From: Xiphydria camelus
Lineage: Eukaryota > Arthropoda > Insecta > Hymenoptera > Xiphydriidae
Assembly (NCBI GenBank): GCA_963678675.1
Contig: OY783200.1
Coordinates: 18,654,603 to 18,718,602 of the forward strand
Length of the DNA: 64,000 bases
Reading direction: 5' to 3'
Made by a program: the position numbers and the translations under genes. Positions 57,978-64,000 of the stretch are shown here, one piece after another; positions within the stretch are counted from its first letter, which is position 1; each line of letters starts with the position of its first letter. Below the pieces are notes generated by a model. The model was not told the origin of the DNA, searched no databases, and was given only the letters and a program-made list of their open reading frames with translations.

Positions 57978-58709
57978 CCCACAAAAACAGATTCTCTGTA
58001 AAAAAAGGCGGCATGTTCATTCAGTGCCAACAAAAATTGATACGTAAAATACTCTCCAAAAAAGATTTGAAATCAATTAAGATCGCCATATTCAAGATTT
58101 ATGTATAAAAAGTAAAAGGCATCATTTGAAAGGAAAATTATTGTAACTCGTTACTAAAAAATTCGACTAAAAACATTTAGGTATAAACAAATTTTCATAA
58201 AAAAGAACTTGCCGCGTTTAAGTTTTCATATTTTGTCCACTATACCGAATAATTTGCAGTGCTTGGACGGCGCTAGAGTGATTCATAAATTGCACTGCCG
58301 AAGTCAAATTCAGAGAAATTCAGAAGGCCCCCGCCTGATCGGTTTCTCGTGCGACGTTCGGTATACTGGTGGTATCATATAAGTGTATGAATTTATTTAA
58401 AATCTCTCATAAGTGCATAAACATCGAATGTAATTCTCTGTACATTTTTTATTTTGAAGGAAAAAACGCGGTAAGTTCTTTTTTATGAAAATTTGTTTAT
58501 ACCTAAATTTTTTTAGTCGATTTTTTTAGTAACGAGTTGCAATAATTTTCCTTTCAAATGATGCCTTTTACTTTTTATACATAAATCTTGAACATGGCGA
58601 TCTTAATTGATTTCAAATCTTTTTTGGAGAGTATTTTACGTATCAATTTTTGTTGGCACTGAATGAACACGCCGCCTTTTTTTTACAGAGAATCTGTTTT
58701 TGTGGGGGG
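57978..58709. mobile_element. 732-bp palindromic MITE
   Basis: Ends CCCCCACAAAAACAGATTCT and complement. Nearly identical inverted arms of about 240 bp (57978-58228 and 58456-58709) surround a loop of about 225 bp. No transposase coding is seen. Target duplication not evident. Confidence 0.85.
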
Positions 58710-59215
58710 ATTTCATTACTTTTTGGAATTTATTCATGAGGAGAATACGTACCTACATGTAGGAGAATAGCTTTTTATTACCACCAAAATGAAATCTCAC
58801 ATTTTATACCGATACGAGCTAATTAATTATAACCACGTTACTTTTGATTTATTCTCGTGATATTTTGAAAGGGATTTATAAACTAGAGTGCCCTTATATT
58901 TTTCACTTTGCTTTAGTATTTTGGAGAAATAAAACATACCGCTTTCGAATTTACAGGCCATCGGATTTTTCTTATATCTTGGTCGTCTTCAGAAATCCAT
59001 GTAGACATTTTACCTTTAACTCTAACAATAAGTATACTCTTCCAATAACCGTGACGAATTGTTTCATCACATGTAAAGATACTACTTATGACAGTATATA
59101 TGTTGTTACATATTAACTCGAGACGTTGGAATAGTTTTAAGAAATCCTTTTGCATGCACCGCTGAAATTTTGCCCCCTTACTCGTAAATAAATTTCTCAA
59201 GTCACTCGCAAAGTT
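58710..59215. other. AT-rich spacer
   Basis: Nothing recognised. Overlapping frames on both strands lack domains. Confidence 0.4.
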
Positions 59216-59216
59216 A

Positions 59217-59364
59217 CGTATACGCATCTAAGCGAATAGACCAATCAGGATCAAGTATTCCGTTGTGGTGGGGGTCCTGATTGATCTACTCGCTAAGATG
59301 CGTATACGTTCCCTGATACGGAATACTTGATCCTGATTGGTCTGTTCGCTAAGATGCGTGCACG
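59217..59364. repeat. Three-armed inverted repeat
   Basis: Left arm 59217-59263 (CGTATACGCATCT then GACCAATCAGGATCAAGTAT) is mirrored by 59318-59364. A third, partial right-arm copy (TCCTGATTGATCTACTCGCT to TATACG) lies between them at 59275-59308. It looks like a foldback element that has duplicated one arm. Confidence 0.7.
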
Positions 59365-59497
59365 CAAAGATACGAGCGAGTTCGAGAAAGGGGCCTCTGA
59401 TCTGCAGGTAGCTGTCAATTAGGTTGGCTCTGGTGGTCGAGGAAGTAAACTTCGGCGCCACCGAGCTAAACACCCTTTTTGACCGCCTGATTTGAAA

Positions 59498-59582
59498 TAT
59501 CGATACCTTGCTTTGAAAACCTCGAAGTGCAATTTTTGACAAAAATTACACTTACGAAATTTCCAAAGTAAGGTATCGATGG
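59498..59582. repeat. Palindrome upstream of the THAP exon
   Basis: TATCGATACCTTGCTTTG, TCGAAGTG and AATTTTTG on the left are mirrored by CAAAAATT, CACTTACGA and CAAAGTAAGGTATCGATA on the right. TATCGATA words repeat at its right edge (59573-59592). It is about 120 bp upstream of the THAP start and could be promoter structure or a foldback remnant. Confidence 0.6.
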
Positions 59583-59703
59583 TATCGATATATCAATATG
59601 GCAGCCTACTTCATAGTAGGCATTGCAGGAGTAAAGAATGAAAATATAACCTTAATTTATGAATCTATATGTAGTGAAATTGAAATAAAAAATGTAATAT
59701 AAA

Positions 59704-59890
59704 ATGGTTTTTTCGTGTGCAGTACCGAGTTGTAAAAATAAATCAAGGTTCATGGTTCCTTCTGTAAAAAAATCGAAAGATATTCGTCAAAAGTGGCTCG
59801 ATTTCTTAAAATATGCACCTCATCATAGAAAAGGATTATGCGAAGTTCATTTTACTTCTGATCAATTAATAACTTTTAGCGGTGATGCAG
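59704..59890 (+). CDS. THAP zinc-finger domain exon
   Basis: THAP domains are C2CH zinc fingers that bind DNA, found in P-element transposases and in host transcription regulators. The frame starts with an ATG and shows C5-x4-C10, W31 (KWLDFL) and C46-x2-H49 followed by F (LCEVHF), the core THAP pattern, with the usual SRFMVPSVKKS-like basic stretch between. A CAG/GTAAAA donor at 59890/59891 makes a first exon of 62 codons plus one base likely. The open frame continues to 60027, but only by reading through a hairpin. The C-terminal AVPTIF-type motif should lie in a later exon; none is identified in this window. It may be a host THAP gene's first exon or the start of a broken P-like element. 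No transposase domain is seen downstream. Confidence 0.7.
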
Positions 59891-59921
59891 GTAAAAATAA
59901 AAATTATTTAGAGCGTGTTCA

Positions 59922-59991
59922 CATAAATTGGCTGACAGTACTGTATTCCCATTCCGAAGTATGGGAATGCAGTACTGTCAGCCAATTTATG
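59922..59991. repeat. 70-nt near-perfect hairpin after the THAP exon
   Basis: Arms 59922-59952 and 59961-59991 (CATAAATTGGCTGACAGTAC, then TGxATTCCCAT) pair over 31 positions with a single mismatch, which is G-U in RNA, around an 8-nt loop. It lies 31 bases inside the putative THAP intron. The size and stem are like a pre-miRNA; a very short foldback insertion is the alternative. Confidence 0.8.
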
Positions 59992-60140
59992 AACATTTCT
60001 GATTTAATTAAATATGTATGTTTATAGTACATATGGGGATTGTATTTGAATTTTATTTTGTAATTCATTTTTACAATTTTTTTTACCAGTCACATTCGTC
60101 ACATTAGTGCAGCATTAATAATAAATGATAACCGTTTAAA

Positions 60141-61440
60141 TTTGCCCGCGGGTGTTTGGCTCGGTGGCGCAATCTGCTTCAGTTTTGCCCAGCCAACCTC
60201 ATTCGGGAGATCGAAGTCTCTAACCTCGAAATTGTTAATTTGTAAATAATACTGAATAATGTGTAGAAGTGATAAATAATTATTCGGGGTTCTTCGATGA
60301 GTTTCCCCAAGTGTTTAAAAATCGGTGTCCATAACTGTGGCTTCAACTTCCAGCGATTAAGTAAGTAATTACTGCAGAACGAGTAGGTTACAAGATTTTC
60401 ATGAAGTTTTTGACGGTTTTCTTGCATGTCCCCTTTCATAAGGTGCAAACAAAGAGGATGTAACTTCTGTCCTATCCTGAAGAAAATGAGTCGATCGACA
60501 TCAGACATTGTCGAACTTATCACCGAACGCCTTTCACCCACGGTATTTTCATTGCAATATGCGCTTTTCATTTCAACTATTCCTGCTTTAAATAACTTTC
60601 ACTTCTTTCAAAGTATTTACCTCTTGTACGAATTGTTGATCGTAGGGGGCAGCAATCAATGATTGTGACTAATCGTAGACAAATTATTCCTGCGATGATG
60701 TTCCAGTTGCGAAGCATACACTAGCAAGTCAGCTTACAGCGTCCGATGTTTAGTATCAACTTTACCTCTTTTGGAATACCCATCACCCGAGCATAATCAC
60801 GATTATGTTAACGTTAATCGCAGAATAGACCGTGAGCTTGGGCACATTATCGCTATTATTGTCGCTATTATTGATCGCTGCCTCCTACCACGAACAGTTC
60901 ATAAAAGGTTATTAGCTTGAAAGAAGTAAAAGTTATTTAACGCTGGAATAGTTGAAACGAGAAGCGCGTATTGCAATTAATGTACCGTAGGTAATAGGCG
61001 CTCGGTGACAAGTCTGACATTCTCCAATGTCCATCGAGTCATCTTTTTACGGACAGGACACGAGCTAGATCCGCTTCAGTTGCACCTGTACGAGATGACA
61101 TATCAGAAAATCATGAGTCTTCATGAAAATCTTCTAACCTACTCGTTCTGCAGTAATACTTAATAATATCACTGGAAGTTGAAGCAACAGTTATTGGCAA
61201 AAATCGGACACCGGTTTTTAAACACTTGGGGAATATCATCGAAGAAACCCGAATGATTATTTCTTACCACTTCTACATATTAGTAATCATTATTTACAAA
61301 TTAACGATTTCGATCTCCCGAATTGACAGGTACCGGGAGATCAGACTTTTGACACTTTTCGCTCAGCTCGTAAGACCGCAGCGCACTCTCCCGAAGCCAA
61401 CTTTTAAAGCACCGAGCCAACCACTTCCAGCCAAATGTCA
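60141..61440. mobile_element. 1.3-kb imperfect foldback element with tRNA-like edge
   Basis: Left half (60141-60790) and right half (60800-61440) are inverted copies with many mismatches: GGTTGGCTCGGTG, TTCGGGAGATCG, CCCAAGTGTTTAAAAA, CTGCAGAACGAGTAGGTTA, GATGTAACTTCTGTCC-like and TCGTAGGGGGCAGC-like blocks pair in order. The left edge reads TTGGCTCGGTGGCGCAATC and, 35 bases on, AGATCGAAGTCTC, resembling pol III A and B boxes. Frames in the arms are not conserved as protein. Confidence 0.7.
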
Positions 61441-61627
61441 GGGAAATCCAAAATCAGGAGTTTTTTTTGCCAGAGGACATTCGGTATATGTTGTTACATA
61501 CAGAAAAGTTATGATATTTTGTAATTTCCATCGTTACACTAGAGGCGAAGAAGAGATGAAATAGAAGTGAGGTACACGTACACTTCACGTTTGACAGGTC
61601 GGTATATAAATTGGAACTTGTGTGATA

Positions 61628-61908
61628 GTATAATACAAAAGAGGAGATGTATCGATAAAGAAAAAATAATAATAAAGTAGTTACTCCATTATTATAATCC
61701 AATATAACATTGTATTACTTATTTTTCTGCCACGACTTTAATTGCTGATAGTGAAGAAAAATCAAATTTATTGGTTGATCCATCCACTATCAACAATCAA
61801 AGTCGTGGCAGAAAAATAATGAATACGATGGAATTGGATTACAATAATGGAGTAACTACTTTGTTATTATTTTTTCTTTGTCGATATATTTCCTTTTTCG
61901 TATTATAC
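61628..61908. mobile_element. Foldback element, arms about 122 bp
   Basis: Left arm 61628-61751 and right arm 61787-61908 pair through GTATAATAC, TATCGATAAAG, TAGTTACTCCATTATT and TTTTTCTGCCACGACTTTAA around a loop of about 35 bp. A third copy of the right-arm type occurs at 62085-62215, as the loop of the next foldback. Confidence 0.75.
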
Positions 61909-61936
61909 TAACCTCTAATATGCCGGAATTAAAAAT

Positions 61937-62379
61937 CTCTAGAACTCTGCGGTACAATGCCACGGTAGGAATATCAAATTCTACCGACATGACATGCTTC
62001 GATAAGGTCTGTATCAACTTTAGCATTATATTGGGGGCACTGCACTAATCCTGTGGTACATTTTTCTATCTGGGAAAGCCGTGGTAGAAAAGTAGGAGAT
62101 ACGATAGAATTGGATTACAATAATGAAGTAATTATTTTATTATCTTTTCTTTATCGATATATTCCCCCTTTCGTATTATCAAAAGTTCCAATTATATATT
62201 ATCGGAACGCTGTACAGCTGTACTACCATAATAATATGCTTTCCCAGATAGAAAAATGTGCCACAGGATTAGTGCAGTGCCCCCAATATACCGCTAAAGT
62301 TGATACAGACCTTGTCGAAGCATGTCATGTCGGTAGAACCTGATATTCCTACCGTGGCTTTGTACCGCAATTCTAGAGA
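61937..62379. mobile_element. Foldback element whose loop is an arm copy of its neighbour
   Basis: Left arm 61937-62083 and right arm 62237-62379 are inverted copies sharing CTCTAGAA, GCCACGGTAGGAATATCA, CTACCGACATGACATGCTTC, GTCTGTATCAACTTTAGC and GGGGGCACTGCACTAATCCT. The loop 62084-62236 is a direct copy of the right arm of the 61.6-kb foldback. This suggests a single composite built by successive insertions or gene conversion. Confidence 0.75.
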
Positions 62380-63305
62380 ATTCTTTTCTACCTAGGTTGA
62401 TTTTTGACTGCGAAGAAAAATCAAATTTCCATCAATCCGTCCCGTTCTCGTATGGCGCTGAAAACAAAAAATAGAATAACCACAAAGATATTTGTTCTGT
62501 ATAAGGGATGAAAATGAGGTTAAGACAGTCAGTTAGGAAGTAACTTATCTGATGCCACTTCTTCCGAGATACAGATGTCTCCTTTCCTGCTCTTCATGCA
62601 CCAGCAACCAGAGAAAAATGACACTGCTTCCGTGCATTATCTTGATTATTAAAAAAAAATCCAAACGATTTGATAATAGCTAGCTGTCAGAGCGTCTGTC
62701 ACATTCACCACTATTGAGATTCACTACTCCGATTACACTGAATTTTTACTTTTTATTAACAAGCGCGTCCGAGGATCGAAAAAATGCGAGGGAAATCGTT
62801 TTGCGAATGGAAATATTTTATTAATTTTGAAAAACAACTAAACATTCAAGGAATATATTCTCTCACACACTCTCACATACATTTTTGATGGCGTATGCGT
62901 GTGGCCGCATCTGTGTACACATTTCCGACCATGGCCGAATACCGCCGAAGACAGGCGGAATTTTTGTGACATTTTTACATATATATATCGCCCGAGAAAT
63001 CGGATTCTCGACTTTTGAGGGGCGAGGGGCGTGGCTTCGCGTTGCTAAGGAAAAATCTCTGTTAATATGTAACTTACAACATTTACTCTGATCTCTATCG
63101 ATAGAGAATAGTCGATTTATATGGCGTAACTAAGCATAGTTTTGGTTATAACCGTATATTTATTGAGAAAATTCGATGTTAAAATTGAGGGGTGAAGGGG
63201 GCAAACATTTTTCCTGTAAAGATACACGGGTGCTCGCGGCGACAGCGCTGGCGGCGTCGTTCTGACGACTTGAATGAACATGCCGCGAGACACTACCGTG
63301 TCTCT
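62380..63305. other. Intergenic DNA
   Basis: No domain-bearing frame. A GAATGAACATGCCGC word at about 63274 matches the end region of the 57978-58709 MITE, indicating a fragment. Confidence 0.4.
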
Positions 63306-63309
63306 TGAT

Positions 63310-63465
63310 ACGGTGAGAACTATCTACTTCGTGTATATCTAGTTTCTGGTAAGCCACTATACAGTAGAAACTATCTAATTCTTTCAAGTTCTTCCAGTTA
63401 AGGACCTAGTTGGAAGTATGGAAGTACTAGAAACATTTCTACTTGGGAACAAGCCAGCTAACAAA
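63310..63465. repeat. Dispersed repeat, related copy at 57825-57975
   Basis: It shares AACTATCTACTTCGTGTATA, GGACCTAGTTGGAAG and ACATTTCTACTTGGGAAC with the 57.8-kb copy. Degenerate and non-coding. Confidence 0.45.
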
Positions 63466-64000
63466 ATGATCACCATTGAAGCGGGCACTTAATATTCTGG
63501 TGTCACCTGTCGTTGTTGACATCTTATGTAATAAGTGTCACATCCTACCTACTTATCACATAATAGGAAGTTTCCCTATATACAATGCTCGCCAAAGAAA
63601 TATCGATACAAATCGATCCTCCCTGTTAATAGCACAGCATCGTTCGCAACCAGGTGAGCTCACGGATGTTCGATGCCTCACACCATGATATCAAGGTAGT
63701 AGGCACATAACCAGGCGCGGTGCTTCTCGCCGCACGGGTAGCCAGCATACCGCTACGCCACGAAAGGTGCGCGAAATATTAATTGGAAATTAATGTCACC
63801 AGGTGGAATTTGCGATAGCGCCGGCCGCGCCTGGTTTGAAGAAAGGGAGAAAAAGAGGTGAAAAAGGAGGAAAGAGCACTCGGCCCGGTCGACTCTGTTT
63901 TATCGAGTCCGATACCCACGCTCGGTGCTTTGACTCGTTAGCAGTTAGCAATAACATTTGTTATTTTTATCATATCTCCACTCGTTGGCTCCGCATGGCC
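63466..64000. other. Intergenic DNA to window end
   Basis: Nothing recognised. GC content rises after 63700 and a purine-rich run lies at 63840-63880. Confidence 0.4.

Noticed and set aside
59891..60027. Continuation of the THAP frame
   Set aside because: The reading passes through a 70-nt hairpin after a good splice donor, and the residues after codon 62 lose the THAP pattern.
62053..62343. 96-codon frame with several cysteines
   Set aside because: It traverses a foldback's loop and right arm. The mirrored arm does not preserve a matching protein, and no domain is recognised.

Overview
This window is eukaryotic, almost certainly insect and plausibly hymenopteran (ant or wasp-like) nuclear DNA. 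It is AT-rich with scattered GC-rich patches, has no operons or ribosome-binding sites, and carries metazoan protein remnants (a ZMAT2/Snu23-type zinc-finger protein and a THAP zinc-finger exon). It is packed with Tc1/mariner, pogo-like and piggyBac-type DNA transposon debris, foldback elements and satellite arrays. The order-level assignment is inference; no rRNA, mitochondrial or bacterial genes are seen. Most apparent reading frames of 60-170 codons are fortuitous, because they overlap on both strands, lie in GC-rich or palindromic DNA, or start at non-ATG codons.

Layout. 0-12 kb: mostly intergenic DNA with a TTAA-flanked MITE (1.5-2.0 kb), a 59-bp tandem repeat, a 1-kb foldback (4.0-5.0 kb) and two adjacent copies of a long LTR-like repeat (9.9-12.0 kb). 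12.1-12.7 kb: an intronless, frameshifted ZMAT2 copy just downstream of a TATA box belonging to that repeat. 14.5-16.3 kb: tandem and foldback repeats. 17.8-19.7 kb: a MITE, a (TC)n tract and a deleted Tc1/mariner-like element. 20.9-21.8 kb: another LTR-like copy. 22.3-23.9 kb: a palindrome inside a palindrome, splitting a remnant spliced reading frame. 26.6-28.4 kb: an element with inverted tandem-repeat ends and a TTAA-flanked MITE inside. 29.8-31.4 kb and 36.7-37.6 kb: two unrelated satellite arrays (periods about 140 and 154 bp). 38.4-40.7 kb: tRNA-like sequences, a tandem repeat and a MITE. 42.4-43.5 kb: a dead mariner transposase. 45.3-46.2 kb: an internally deleted pogo-like element.

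The most interesting part is 46.3-54.4 kb. It holds a tandemly duplicated, single-exon gene for a tiny secreted four-cysteine peptide (46916-47077 and 52472-52633). Each copy has a TATA box and a poly(A) signal. The two coding sequences differ at 14 nucleotides in 13 codons and every difference changes the amino acid, while the cysteines are invariant, as in venom or antimicrobial peptides under diversifying selection. The second repeat unit was split by a 4.5-kb transposon complex (47768-52306). Inside that complex a near-intact mariner-like element sits exactly at the centre of a palindromic MITE, which itself sits at the centre of a third palindrome.

53.0-64 kb: a TA-flanked element with a 187-bp internal duplication, further MITEs, a tRNA-like sequence, a THAP exon followed by a 70-nt near-perfect hairpin, and large foldback elements (60.1-62.4 kb). 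Inverted repeats are the dominant structure of the whole window. Functional host genes that can be supported are only the two peptide genes and possibly the THAP exon.
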